From contig NZ_CP100445.1 in the NCBI RefSeq assembly GCF_024227435.1, positions 3,221,369 to 3,285,368 on the forward strand: a DNA stretch of 64,000 nucleotides, given 5' to 3'. Of the stretch, positions 1-8,255 are shown in pieces. The DNA is from Natrinema caseinilyticum. Lineage in GTDB: Archaea > Halobacteriota > Halobacteria > Halobacteriales > Natrialbaceae. The notes under the pieces are model-generated. The model was not told the DNA's origin. It was given only the letters and a program-made list of their open reading frames with translations, and did no database searches. Made by a program: the position numbers and the translations under genes. Position 1 is the stretch's first letter, and each line of letters starts with the position of its first letter.

Positions 1-393
1 ATGTTCGAGGTCTTTTCGAGAGGCTACTATCTCGGACGTCTCTACGTGACACCGACCGATGGGGACCACGCACTCATGCACAGCCGACAACACGAGCACA
101 TCAACGAGGAAGTGTACGCGACCGGCGACGGCCTCGAGCGCCTCGACACGCCGCTGGTGATGAAACTCGAGTCGCATCACTTTCCGGTGCACGGAGCGGC
201 GGACGTTCCGACGAACACGCTCGCACTACCGGAATCGATGCTCGAGGGGACCGAAATCAGGAATCCGCCCTCGCTTCGCGAAGTGTTCCTCGCCCGACGA
301 GAGCGCGCCCGACAGCTCCTCGAGTTTTCGGGGGGGTGGCAGGCCGACCGCGTCGGATCGCCGGACGACGACCCGCCGGGCGCCGGAACCTAA
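1..393 (+). CDS. DUF5802 family haloarchaeal protein
   Basis: A 130-residue soluble protein whose ATG is the first base of the window, so upstream signals cannot be seen. The N-terminus (MFEVFSRGYYLGRLYVTP), the central LVMKLESHHFPVHG stretch and the NPPSLREVFLARR motif resemble the haloarchaeal family I know as DUF5802. Length fits the family, so the gene is probably complete rather than cut by the window edge. The last 25 residues are low-complexity and Pro/Asp/Gly rich. Function is unknown; there is no signal peptide and no membrane segment. It lies 29 bp before the Vms1-like gene on the same strand. Confidence 0.8.
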   Translation: MFEVFSRGYYLGRLYVTPTDGDHALMHSRQHEHINEEVYATGDGLERLDTPLVMKLESHHFPVHGAADVPTNTLALPESMLEGTEIRNPPSLREVFLARRERARQLLEFSGGWQADRVGSPDDDPPGAGT

Positions 394-422
394 AAGTACG
401 TCCGCTTCCCGTGTTCGGCCGG

Positions 423-1355
423 ATGCTCGACGAGTTACTCGGCCGTGCATCGCTCAAAGAGCGAATCGACGACCTCGAGGACGAAAACGAACGGTTGCGA
501 AAGCGCTACGAGGCCGAATCCGACCGCCGGGCCGAGGCCACTACCGCCAGGCAGGATGCCGAAGAGCGACTCAACCGGCTCCAGGATAGAATCGCCCAAC
601 TCGAGGGCGAACTCGACCGAGTGAACGAGCGTGACGCCGGGCTCGACGTTCACCGCCGCACTCAACTGCGCGGAGACCGCCTCGAAGAGGTCCTCGACCG
701 GCTCGCATCGTTCCGAACGGGCCCAGAAGGTGCGTTGACCGTCGGCGTCCGCGACGACGGGCTCTCAGAACCCGTCCGGACGCAGTTGGCCGACGTCCTC
801 GGCGAGCGGGTCGCGCTCGTCGACGACGCGGCGCCGTGTCTGTGTTGTATCGACGACGCCGGACTGATCGCCCTGACCGTGGAGCCACCGGTCGATACCG
901 AACTGGCGGCGACCTGGGACGACCGATTCGCCCTCGAGCGCGAGTGGTTCCTCCCGACCGGACGACACGCCCTGGCGTTGGTGCGAACCGATCTATTCGC
1001 CCTCGGCGTCTTCGAGGACGACGAACGCGTCGACTACCAGGGATTCGAAAGCGATGTCAAGGGAAATCACTCGAAAGGTGGGTTCTCGCAGGCCAGATTC
1101 GAACGGATCCGCGACGAACAGGTCGACGATCACCTCGAGCGCTGTCGGGCCGCCCTCGCCGCGTACGAACGCGGCGGTGAACGGACTGGGGTTCCACTGT
1201 ACCTCGTCGGTCAACGCGGCGTCGTCGAGGCGCTCGTCGCGGAATCGCGACTCGAACCGGCCGCGACGGCCGCCGTCGACGCGACCGGGGCGCCGAAGCG
1301 GGCGCTCGAGGACGCCGTTCGCTCTTTCTGGACGACCGAAGTCCGGATGCTGTAG
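423..1355 (+). CDS. Vms1/Ankzf1-type peptidyl-tRNA hydrolase (eRF1-like)
   Basis: A 310-residue protein. Residues about 10-75 form a long charged coiled coil. The rest is an eRF1-like (VLRF1) domain with the hallmark segment GNHSKGGFSQARFERIRDEQ starting at G214. In Vms1/ANKZF1 relatives this region carries the glutamine (Q223 here) that cleaves peptidyl-tRNA on stalled large subunits, so a role in ribosome rescue is likely. A longer reading frame exists upstream, but the ATG at 423 starts the conserved coiled coil (MLDELLGRASLKERI), and the upstream codons overlap the DUF5802 gene out of frame. Family identity is inferred from motifs; activity in archaea is by analogy with the eukaryotic enzyme. 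Confidence 0.8.
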   Translation: MLDELLGRASLKERIDDLEDENERLRKRYEAESDRRAEATTARQDAEERLNRLQDRIAQLEGELDRVNERDAGLDVHRRTQLRGDRLEEVLDRLASFRTGPEGALTVGVRDDGLSEPVRTQLADVLGERVALVDDAAPCLCCIDDAGLIALTVEPPVDTELAATWDDRFALEREWFLPTGRHALALVRTDLFALGVFEDDERVDYQGFESDVKGNHSKGGFSQARFERIRDEQVDDHLERCRAALAAYERGGERTGVPLYLVGQRGVVEALVAESRLEPAATAAVDATGAPKRALEDAVRSFWTTEVRML

Positions 1356-1373
1356 CTCGAACCCGGCCGACGG

Positions 1374-1568
1374 TCAGTAACCGTCGCCGTCGGAAAAACA
1401 GCGGCCGCAACGATTCGCGTCGGTGTCGGTAACCGCTCGCTCGATGGGGATCAGCCGAAGGTGTTCGTGGGCGACGTGGGACGTCGCACCACAGACCGTC
1501 TGAAAGTCGGACCGACCGGCCTCGTACTTGTGGATCTTGTTTGTCGTCTCGTTCAGGACACCGTCCAT
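1374..1568 (-). CDS. Small haloarchaeal protein with CxxC motif
   Basis: A 64-residue protein, convergent with the Vms1-like gene. It begins MDGVLNETTNKIHKYEAGRS and ends with a CGRCFSDGDGY tail. A cysteine (TVCGATSH), several histidines (SHVAHEHL) and the final CxxC could form one zinc site. An upstream in-frame start at 1604 would add 12 residues, but the ATG at 1568 is preferred because a TATA-like AT-rich stretch (cattaattg-like, near 1592-1598 on the top strand) lies about 25-30 bp upstream, as in leaderless haloarchaeal genes. I do not recognise a named family; the sequence type recurs in haloarchaea as a hypothetical protein. Confidence 0.65.
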   Translation of the reverse strand: MDGVLNETTNKIHKYEAGRSDFQTVCGATSHVAHEHLRLIPIERAVTDTDANRCGRCFSDGDGY

Positions 1569-2276
1569 GCCACTTGTTGACACACTCACTGTACATAATT
1601 GCATCGTCCGTTCATCGGCGAGCGGTGGGGCGGGTCAGATCCGTTCTACCGATGGTACTGAACGAACAGTTTCGGCCGACAAACGGGGAACGTTACACGT
1701 ATCGAAACAGAGGGGTACGGTCGTCGAAACGGTCAGTAGACGGCACCGATTCGGTCGGAACCGAATCGGCGCGCTTAACTCACGCCGGTTTTGGGCGTAA
1801 AATAATCGGATTTATGCGCGTACCGGATACGAGACACCATCGAACGACGACCGCTTCTTGCTGCAAGTAGCATCCCGTTTCTGTCAGCGACTCTAGCCGG
1901 CCACTTTCGGAACGTCAACGGCGGCCATCGTGGAACCACGTACGGCGGAAGCAGCAGGTCCGCGGTCCGATCACCGGCCTTTCGGTCCGTTCGGGCACGG
2001 ACGGCTCACCCGCGTCGGGCCGGTTGACCGCCGGCGTTCGCGAGAGTGTCGCTCTCGGACAGCAGACCGCTTCGCGTTCCGACCGATTCCCGCGGACGTT
2101 CCCGAGTCTGTCGTGTGAACGACCCGTTGGCACCCGTCGACAGGGTCGTTCGTCGGTCCGAACGGCCCGCTCGATCGGATCGGACGATCTCGTCTCGAGT
2201 CGCGCAACCCCGACGTCGTCCGATCGCGCCGTTCCGGGTGATCCATGGTTAAGTAAGCGGTCGACGATTGCCAGGT
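1569..2276. other. Intergenic region, no supported gene
   Basis: About 700 bp without a convincing gene. The open frames here have the arginine-rich composition of shadow frames. An AT-rich patch at about 1798-1815 (aaaataatcggattta) looks like a promoter and is followed by an 18-codon frame beginning at 1814, too short to call. An AAGTAAG stretch near 2250-2256 sits about 25 bp before dgcN and may be its TATA region. Confidence 0.5.
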
Positions 2277-3296
2277 ATGCGCGTCGCGATTCTCGCCCAC
2301 GAGCGATTTCCCGAGCGGGCCAAGACCGCCCTCGGCGTTCTCCGGTACGCCGACCACGACGTCGTCGCCGTCCTCGATCGGACGGCCGACGGTCGTCGCG
2401 TTTCCGACTTCGTCCCGGACGTCCAGGACGCGCCGATCGTCGCCGGAATGGCCGAACTCGAGCCCGACGCCGTCGACGCCTTGCTGATCGGCATCGCTCC
2501 GATCGGCGGTGGCTTCGACGAAACCTGGCGGACCGACGTCCGGACGGCACTCGAGTACGGCTGCGACGTGATCTCGGGGCTGCACTATTTTCTGGCCGAG
2601 GACGAGGAATTCGCCCGGCTGGCCGCCGAACACGACTGCGAGCTGAGAGACGTCCGCGATCCGCCGCCGGACCTCACGGTCAGCGACGGTGTCGCGGGCG
2701 ACGTCGACGCCGAAATCGTCCTCACCGTCGGCACCGACTGCTCGGTCGGCAAGATGACGACGACCATGGAACTCGCTCGCGATGCCCGCGCGGCCGGCTA
2801 CGACGCCGCCGTGATCCCGACCGGCCAGACCGGTATCGTGATCGAGGGCTGGGGAACCCCGGTCGATCGCGTCATCAGTGACTTCACCGCCGGCGCGGTC
2901 GAGTCGATGATCAGAGAGATGGGGGACGATCACGACTACCTGTTCGTCGAGGGACAGGGAAGCATCGTCCATCCTGCGTATTCGGCGGTCACCTGTGGGA
3001 TCCTCCACGGTTCCATGGCGGATCGACTCGTCCTCTGTCACGAGGCCGACCGCGAGTCGATTCACGGCTACGAATCGTTCTCGCTGCCGTCGATTCCGAC
3101 GTACGTCGACCTCTACGAGCGCCTCGCAGAACCGGTCGCGCCGAGCCGCGTCGTCGCCGGCGCGATCAATACGGCCGGTCTCGAGGACGCGGCTGCCCGC
3201 GAAGCTGTCGACGACTACGCCGACGCGCTCGGCGCGCCCGCGACCGACGTCCTCCGCTTTGGCACCGACGACCTGCTCGAGGTGCTCGTCCGATGA
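2277..3296 (+). CDS. dgcN: D-glutamate N-acetyltransferase DgcN (DUF1611)
   Basis: A 339-residue protein of the DUF1611 family. It has a P-loop-like GTDCSVGKMTT segment (residues 152-162), an LFVEGQGSIVHPAYS motif and a conserved FLAEDEEFA stretch. DUF1611 proteins beside an enolase-type epimerase were described as DgcN, which N-acetylates D-glutamate in a D-glutamate degradation route reported for marine Proteobacteria and haloarchaea. The start is the ATG at 2277 (MRVAILAHERFPERAK); a TTG three codons earlier is possible but unnecessary. The stop overlaps the start of dgcA by 4 bp (ATGA), showing a co-translated pair. The assignment rests on family and pairing, not on a demonstrated substrate here. 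Confidence 0.85.
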   Translation: MRVAILAHERFPERAKTALGVLRYADHDVVAVLDRTADGRRVSDFVPDVQDAPIVAGMAELEPDAVDALLIGIAPIGGGFDETWRTDVRTALEYGCDVISGLHYFLAEDEEFARLAAEHDCELRDVRDPPPDLTVSDGVAGDVDAEIVLTVGTDCSVGKMTTTMELARDARAAGYDAAVIPTGQTGIVIEGWGTPVDRVISDFTAGAVESMIREMGDDHDYLFVEGQGSIVHPAYSAVTCGILHGSMADRLVLCHEADRESIHGYESFSLPSIPTYVDLYERLAEPVAPSRVVAGAINTAGLEDAAAREAVDDYADALGAPATDVLRFGTDDLLEVLVR

Positions 3297-4345
3297 CCCT
3301 CGAGACCGCCTTCGAACGGCGCTCGCTCCCGCTCGAGTATCCGTTCGGGATCGCCCGCGGAACGACGACCGAAACCGAGGCCGTACTGGTACGCATCGCG
3401 GACGACGACGGAACGACCGGTCTCGGGGCCGCGTCGCCGTCCCCCCACTACGGGGAAACCGCTGCGACGGTCGAGGCCGTTCTGCCCGACCTGCTGGCGG
3501 TGGTCGAGGACGTCGGCGATCCCCACCACCTCGAACGCATCGAGCGCGAACTGGGCGAGACGGTCGGCCGGAATCCGAGCGCCCGCGCCGCGGTGAGCAT
3601 CGGCATTCACGATCTCGTCGCGAAGCGGTTCGACGTCCCGCTCTACCGGTACTGGGGACTCGACCCCGCCGAGACGCCCGAGACCTCGTACACCATCGGC
3701 CTCGACGACGAGGAGACGATGCGTGCGAAAACCGAGACGGCACTCGAGCGCGGCCACGAGACGTTGAAGGTCAAACTCGGGACCGATCGCGACCTCGAGA
3801 TCGTCAGGACGATCCGGTCGGTCGCGCCGGACGTCCGGCTGTTCGTCGACGCGAACGAGGCCTGGTCGCCTCGCGAGGCGCTCCGAAAGATCGATCGGCT
3901 CGCCGAGTTCGACGTCGCGTTCGTCGAGCAACCGGTTTCCGCCGACGATCCGAGCGGACTGAAATACGTTTTCGACCGCTCCTCGCTGCCGATCGCGGCC
4001 GACGAGTCCTGCGTGACGCTCGCGGACGTGCCCCGAATCGCGGACCGCTGTGACATCGCGAACCTGAAACTGATGAAATGCGGCGGCCTGCTCGAGGCCG
4101 GACGGTTGATCCACGCCGCCCGCGCACACGGCCTCGAGGTGATGTGTGGCTGCATGACCGAATCGAACGCCTCGATCGCGGCGGCCTGTCACCTCGCGCC
4201 GCTGCTGGATTACGCCGACCTCGATGGCTCCCTGCTTCTGGCCGACGATCCCGTCGAAGGCGTCCCGATGCCCGGCGGCCGGATCGATCTCGCCGGTGTC
4301 GACCGGCCGGGAACGGGCGCCGTCCTCGAGTCCGCGTTCGACTGA
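3293..4345 (+). CDS. dgcA: Enolase-superfamily N-acyl-glutamate/dipeptide epimerase DgcA
   Basis: A 350-residue enolase-superfamily protein annotated in many genomes as dipeptide (L-Ala-D/L-Glu) epimerase. The expected catalytic set is visible: lysines K159 and K161 in the KVKLG strand, metal ligands D187 (VDANEAW), E212 (VEQP) and D237 (ADESC), and the opposing lysine K262 (KLMKCGG). In the DgcN/DgcA route it racemises N-acetyl-D-glutamate to the L form. The 4-bp overlap with dgcN supports this over a peptidoglycan dipeptide role, which would make little sense in an archaeon without murein. The pair has no third gene; downstream is an unrelated Tat-exported protein. Confidence 0.88.
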   Translation: MTLETAFERRSLPLEYPFGIARGTTTETEAVLVRIADDDGTTGLGAASPSPHYGETAATVEAVLPDLLAVVEDVGDPHHLERIERELGETVGRNPSARAAVSIGIHDLVAKRFDVPLYRYWGLDPAETPETSYTIGLDDEETMRAKTETALERGHETLKVKLGTDRDLEIVRTIRSVAPDVRLFVDANEAWSPREALRKIDRLAEFDVAFVEQPVSADDPSGLKYVFDRSSLPIAADESCVTLADVPRIADRCDIANLKLMKCGGLLEAGRLIHAARAHGLEVMCGCMTESNASIAAACHLAPLLDYADLDGSLLLADDPVEGVPMPGGRIDLAGVDRPGTGAVLESAFD

Positions 4346-4458
4346 CGGCGGCTCGGACTCCGGTCGTGGTCTCACGCCCGCGGAACGACCAGTGTCGCGG
4401 ACTGTCACTGCGACGGGCAACGGGGTTTCACATCGACGTCCGGTGTGGAACTGCTGGT

Positions 4459-5334
4459 ATGCATGACGGTACCGACAGGCAGAACGTATCTCGGCGGTCG
4501 CTGTTGCGGGCATCGGCAGGAGCGGCCTCGCTATCGTCCGTCGGAAGCGTGCGCGGCGCGGGGGACGACTCGGGGCGGCGCGACGTTCGAGCGTTCGATC
4601 GGGAGTGTCCGGAGGCGACGCTCGAGCCCGGGATGACGGACTGCGATGGGACGACGACGGAGGGGTGTGCGGACGACCATCCGGCGACGACCGAACTCCG
4701 ATCGGCAGTGGGGGAGACGCTCGACCGGCGGTATCCAGACGTCGGGTCGCTGATCGACGCGGGATTCGTGCCCTATTTCGACGCGCTCGACGGCGGCGAC
4801 GACGGCTGGTCGCACTGGCTCAGTCCCGACTTCATCGGCGGGGACGCAGTGCTCGAGCCAGAACGCCCGGAATCGGTTCTCGTCGACAACGACTCCTGGC
4901 GGTCGATGGGCGTCATGTTCATCGCGACGGCCGGCGGGGACCCCGTCGATCCGCCGCCGGTGTACGACGAGGGCGGGTCCGACGGACGGTGTTCGCCGTG
5001 GCACGCACACGTCGGAGTACCCTCGCGGTTCGGGTGGTGGTACTACAGGCAGGCCTACGAGCGGGATTTCGCGGCGGGAACTCTCGAGGTCCCCTGTCGG
5101 ACACCCTGTATGCTCCACATCTGGACCGTCGACCATCCGGAAAGCGTCTACGCCCACGACGCGCCGCCGGCCGAGTACCGCGATCTCTCGCCCGCAGACG
5201 ACCCCGGCTTCCGAACTGATGCCGTTCCGGGCGAGGACGAACTCGGCTGGGACGTCCTTCCGGACGATCTCGTCCCCGAGCGGACACCCGACGACCTACT
5301 GACCCGTCCATTCGGTGTGGGTTCGGATCGTTAA
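4459..5334 (+). CDS. Tat-exported haloarchaeal protein of unknown function
   Basis: A 291-residue protein with a twin-arginine signal (SRRSLLRASAGAASLSSVGS, residues about 11-30), so it is probably folded in the cytoplasm and exported. The mature part has conserved-looking GWSHWLSPDFIGGDAVLEPE, an HAHVG segment after SPWH, and several cysteines (FDREC, MTDCDG, EGCADD, GRCSPW, VPCRTPC) that could form disulfides or bind metal. The ATG at 4459 gives the signal a normal position; upstream codons in frame are the dgcA shadow. I recognise it only as a recurring haloarchaeal secreted protein with no known activity. It ends 40 bp before the convergent DUF5813 gene. Confidence 0.75.
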   Translation: MHDGTDRQNVSRRSLLRASAGAASLSSVGSVRGAGDDSGRRDVRAFDRECPEATLEPGMTDCDGTTTEGCADDHPATTELRSAVGETLDRRYPDVGSLIDAGFVPYFDALDGGDDGWSHWLSPDFIGGDAVLEPERPESVLVDNDSWRSMGVMFIATAGGDPVDPPPVYDEGGSDGRCSPWHAHVGVPSRFGWWYYRQAYERDFAAGTLEVPCRTPCMLHIWTVDHPESVYAHDAPPAEYRDLSPADDPGFRTDAVPGEDELGWDVLPDDLVPERTPDDLLTRPFGVGSDR

Positions 5335-5374
5335 CGGGAGCGCGGCGATCGGCCGGACGCCCGTTTCGGGGACG

Positions 5375-5896
5375 CTACAGTGGCATCCCGCCATCGTCGT
5401 CTGCGGCCCGTTGCCCTCGGCTCTGTGCGTTCTCGAGGAGGGTCGCCGCCGGACCGCGGTACTCGTATCCGGGAACGATTCCCTGTGCGAAGGTCCCTTC
5501 GACGAACTCGATCAGGGCTTTGGCGTCCTCGACGCCCTCAGCGGCGTCCCAGGCGGTGTACTCGAGACGGACCCGGACTTCGTCGGCGTCGCGTTCGACG
5601 ACGGGATCGTCGTGCGTACTCGTGTGGGCGACGTCGAAGACGTCCCCCAGGCGGCGCTCGAGCGTTTCGTACCAGCCATCTTCGACGACGGTCGCGACGA
5701 CCTCGTCGGCCACGGCCGCGTCGAGGGTCGGGAGGAAAACGGTGACGCGGAACCGACCGTCGCGGTTCCCCTCCGCGTCCTCGGCCGCGACGGTCGTCTC
5801 GAAGACGGTCGTCGTGAGGGCGTATCCGTCGTCGCGCCGGTCGAACGCGTCGTGTGACTCGAGTTCGCGTTCGACTGGTTCCGGAAGGTCTGTCAT
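5375..5896 (-). CDS. DUF5813 family haloarchaeal protein
   Basis: A 173-residue acidic soluble protein (starts MTDLPEPVERELESHDAFDR). The order of segments, YALTTTVFETTVAAEDAEG, FRVTVFLPTLDAAVADEV, VEDGWYETLERRLGDV and VRVRLEYTAWD, matches the haloarchaeal family I know as DUF5813. Length is typical and no catalytic motif is evident. It is a single gene with its own upstream region of about 240 bp, transcribed away from the small gene at 6133. The role is unknown. Confidence 0.8.
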   Translation of the reverse strand: MTDLPEPVERELESHDAFDRRDDGYALTTTVFETTVAAEDAEGNRDGRFRVTVFLPTLDAAVADEVVATVVEDGWYETLERRLGDVFDVAHTSTHDDPVVERDADEVRVRLEYTAWDAAEGVEDAKALIEFVEGTFAQGIVPGYEYRGPAATLLENAQSRGQRAADDDGGMPL

Positions 5897-6132
5897 CGGG
5901 AGACAAGACGAGCGTGGCGGAAAAGGGTGTTACGTTGTTTCGGTCGGGACGATGTCAATTTCCGCCGGGTTACACGGGGTCGATTTCGGCGTGGGCCGCG
6001 GCCCGACCCGACGGGAGCAGATTCCGCGGGGAGACTCGTCGGACGGTGTCGGGATCGTTTCACGGAGAAGTACCGGGTTACGGCCGCAAAAGATCCGCAT
6101 TACAAGGGGGGAATCCGGCCTCGGTCCGAGCC

Positions 6133-6327
6133 ATGAGTTTAGACAGACGCGCCGCGGAGCGTCGTCGGTTCGCTCGCCTCCTCGGGACTGACGACGAGTA
6201 CGGTTCCGGCCTGCCGATCGGGCGCCAGGAGGCCGACGACGCGGAGGCCGAAACGGAGACGGATCCGGACGGGGAACCGAGATCGGTACGGCCGGACGAG
6301 ACAGTCAGGAAATCTCGCGTTCGCTGA
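6133..6327 (+). CDS. Small acidic/basic hypothetical protein
   Basis: A predicted 64-residue protein (MSLDRRAAERRRFARLLGTD at the N-terminus) with a basic start, an acidic middle (EADDAEAETETDPDGE) and a basic end. The ATG at 6133 lies about 30 bp after an AT-rich patch (cgcattacaagg). It runs 23 bp into the 3' end of the gene on the other strand, a tail-to-tail overlap. Composition is haloarchaeal and the start looks real, but I know no family, so it could be a chance frame. Confidence 0.5.
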   Translation: MSLDRRAAERRRFARLLGTDDEYGSGLPIGRQEADDAEAETETDPDGEPRSVRPDETVRKSRVR

Positions 6328-6694
6328 GGAACGAGTCGAGCGCCGTCGCTACTTCTTCGAAGTCCTTGACCGTGAGACCGTCCGTCGTGACGAAGACGCC
6401 CTCGCGGTCGTTCGTGACGCGGACCAGAAAGCCGTTCTCGAACACCCGAATCGTGTACTCGTACGCGCCGAGTTCCGACCCCTCGTAGGCGGTCTGGGTG
6501 GTCTTGAACCCGCGCCACTCGTGGCCGATGAACGTCGAGAGGTCCGCGTCGCGCTCTAAGTCCTCGCGGAGGTACATCTGCTCGTAGTCGTCTCGCGTGA
6601 AGTACGTGACCGAACGGAGGCTGTCACCGATGGCCGTCCGACAGGTCGCAACGATCTGTTCCGCCGCTTCCGACGTGAGTAACCCGGTCGGCAT
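6305..6694 (-). CDS. Haloarchaeal protein of unknown function (DUF7522-like)
   Basis: A 129-residue soluble protein. It starts MPTGLLTSEAAEQIVATCRT and contains FTRDDYEQMYLREDLERDAD, YTIRVFENGFLVRVTNDREG and a C-terminal helix (FEEVATALDSFLSEREIS). The pattern resembles small haloarchaeal proteins of the DUF7522 type, sometimes found near regulators; I am not certain of the family number. A GTTAAGG-like element 25-32 bp upstream of the ATG on the coding strand would suit a leaderless transcript. No enzymatic motif is visible. Confidence 0.7.
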   Translation of the reverse strand: MPTGLLTSEAAEQIVATCRTAIGDSLRSVTYFTRDDYEQMYLREDLERDADLSTFIGHEWRGFKTTQTAYEGSELGAYEYTIRVFENGFLVRVTNDREGVFVTTDGLTVKDFEEVATALDSFLSEREIS

Positions 6695-6849
6695 ACCTGA
6701 CCAGTCGGACTCGGTGACCTTAACGGCGAGGGCTGAACACAGTACTTTGAAAATACATGCGGCGACGACAGCCGTCGTTCTTCCCCAGCACGATCGCGGT
6801 CGGCCCTCGAGTGCGGGTCCCTCGATTACGGCGGTCGTCGATCGCCGAG

Positions 6850-8148
6850 TTACGCCTCTGCCTGCTCTATCGCCCGCTCGAGGTCGGCGATCACGTCGTC
6901 GACGTCCTCGATCCCGACCGAGAGGCGAACGAGGTCGTCGGTGACGCCGCTCGCGAGCTTCTCCTCCTCGGTGAGCTGCTGATGGGTCGTACTCGCAGGG
7001 TGGATGATCAGCGTCTTCGCGTCGCCGACGTTCGCCAGCATGCTGGTGAGTTCGACCTCGTTACAGACCGTTTCCGCGGCGTCGTAACCGCCCTCGAGCC
7101 CGAAAGTTATCATGCCGCCGTAGCCGCCCTCGAGGTACTCCGTGGCGTTCTCGTGGGTCTCGTGGCTCTCGAGGCCGGGGTAGTTCACCCACTCGACGGC
7201 CGAGTGATCTTCCAGGTATTCCGCGACGGCCATCGCGTTCTCGCAGTGTTTCTCCATCCGCAGGGGCAGCGACTCGAGTTTCTGCAGGGTGGTCCAGGCG
7301 TCGAAGGGCGCTTGCTGGTTCCCCAGGTCGCGCAGGCCGCGCGTGCGGGCGACGAGCGCGAAGGCCATGTCGCCGAACGTCTCGCGGAAGTTGACGCCGT
7401 GGTAGGCCGGGTTCGGTTCGGTGATTTCGGGATAATCGCCCTCCTCCCAGGGGAACGAGCCGCCGTCGACGAGGATCCCGCCGACCGTCGAGCCCGCGCC
7501 GTGGATCCACTTCGTCGTCGAGTTCCAGACGAGGTCCGCGCCGTGCTCGAGCGGTCGGCAGAGGTACGGCGTCGCGAAGGTGTTGTCGACGAACAGCGGG
7601 ACGTCGTGGTCGTGGGCGATGTCGGCGATCCGTTCGATGTCGGGGGTGACGAGCGCGGGGTTGCCGATCGTCTCGAGGTGGACGAACGCGGTGTCGTCGT
7701 CGATCGCCTCCTCGTAGGCGTCGTAGTCGAGCGTCTCGACGAACTTCGTCTCGATACCCCGCTTCTCGACCGTGTGAGTGAGGTAGGTGTAGGTCCCGCC
7801 GTACAGCGACGACGAGGAAACGATGTTGTCGCCGACCTCCGCGAGGATGAACGTCGCGAGGTCGAACGCGGCCATCCCGGAGGACGTGGCCAGCGCACCG
7901 ACGCCGCCTTCGAGCGCCGCGATGCGCTCTTCTAACATCGCGTTGGTCGGGTTCATAATCCGCGAGTAGATGTTCCCGAACTCCTCGAGTCCGAACAACG
8001 CGGCCGCGTGGTCCGTATCGTCGAACACGTAGGACGTGGTCTGGTAGATCGGCGGCGCGCGGGATCCGGTGGTCGGGTCCGGTTCCTGACCGGCGTGGAC
8101 GCTGTTCGTGGCGAATCGGTGGCCGTCAGAGTCTGAATCGTCGCTCAT
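6850..8148 (-). CDS. O-acetylhomoserine aminocarboxypropyltransferase / cysteine synthase
   Basis: A 432-residue PLP enzyme of the Cys/Met metabolism family. The Schiff-base lysine is K213 in NSTTKWIHGAGS, and the family landmarks HAGQEPDPTTGSRAPPIYQT (substrate-binding start), SSGMAAFDLA and FVDNTFATPYLCRPLEHGAD are present. It should make homocysteine (or cysteine) from O-acetylhomoserine (or O-acetylserine) and sulfide, in methionine synthesis. The start is the ATG at 8148 (MSDDSDSDGHRFATNSVHAG); a start 14 codons earlier exists but adds nothing conserved. No homoserine O-acetyltransferase is adjacent, although that is its usual haloarchaeal partner. Confidence 0.93.
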   Translation of the reverse strand: MSDDSDSDGHRFATNSVHAGQEPDPTTGSRAPPIYQTTSYVFDDTDHAAALFGLEEFGNIYSRIMNPTNAMLEERIAALEGGVGALATSSGMAAFDLATFILAEVGDNIVSSSSLYGGTYTYLTHTVEKRGIETKFVETLDYDAYEEAIDDDTAFVHLETIGNPALVTPDIERIADIAHDHDVPLFVDNTFATPYLCRPLEHGADLVWNSTTKWIHGAGSTVGGILVDGGSFPWEEGDYPEITEPNPAYHGVNFRETFGDMAFALVARTRGLRDLGNQQAPFDAWTTLQKLESLPLRMEKHCENAMAVAEYLEDHSAVEWVNYPGLESHETHENATEYLEGGYGGMITFGLEGGYDAAETVCNEVELTSMLANVGDAKTLIIHPASTTHQQLTEEEKLASGVTDDLVRLSVGIEDVDDVIADLERAIEQAEA

Positions 8149-8255
8149 ACCAGCGTCGACACATCCGGACCAAGTAAAACCACTAGACACTCACGTCGGG
8201 CGGATCCGTTCGGCTGCCTCGTCGTCGCGACGGACGGGGTGTGCGAGCCCCGGCG

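Noticed and set aside
1814-1870. 18-codon frame (MRVPDTRHHRTTTASCCK) after a promoter-like patch
   Set aside because: Too short, no known relatives, and no gene directly downstream that it could lead.
3215-4513. 432-codon minus-strand frame opposite dgcA
   Set aside because: Shadow of the epimerase gene, whose catalytic residues are all on the plus strand.
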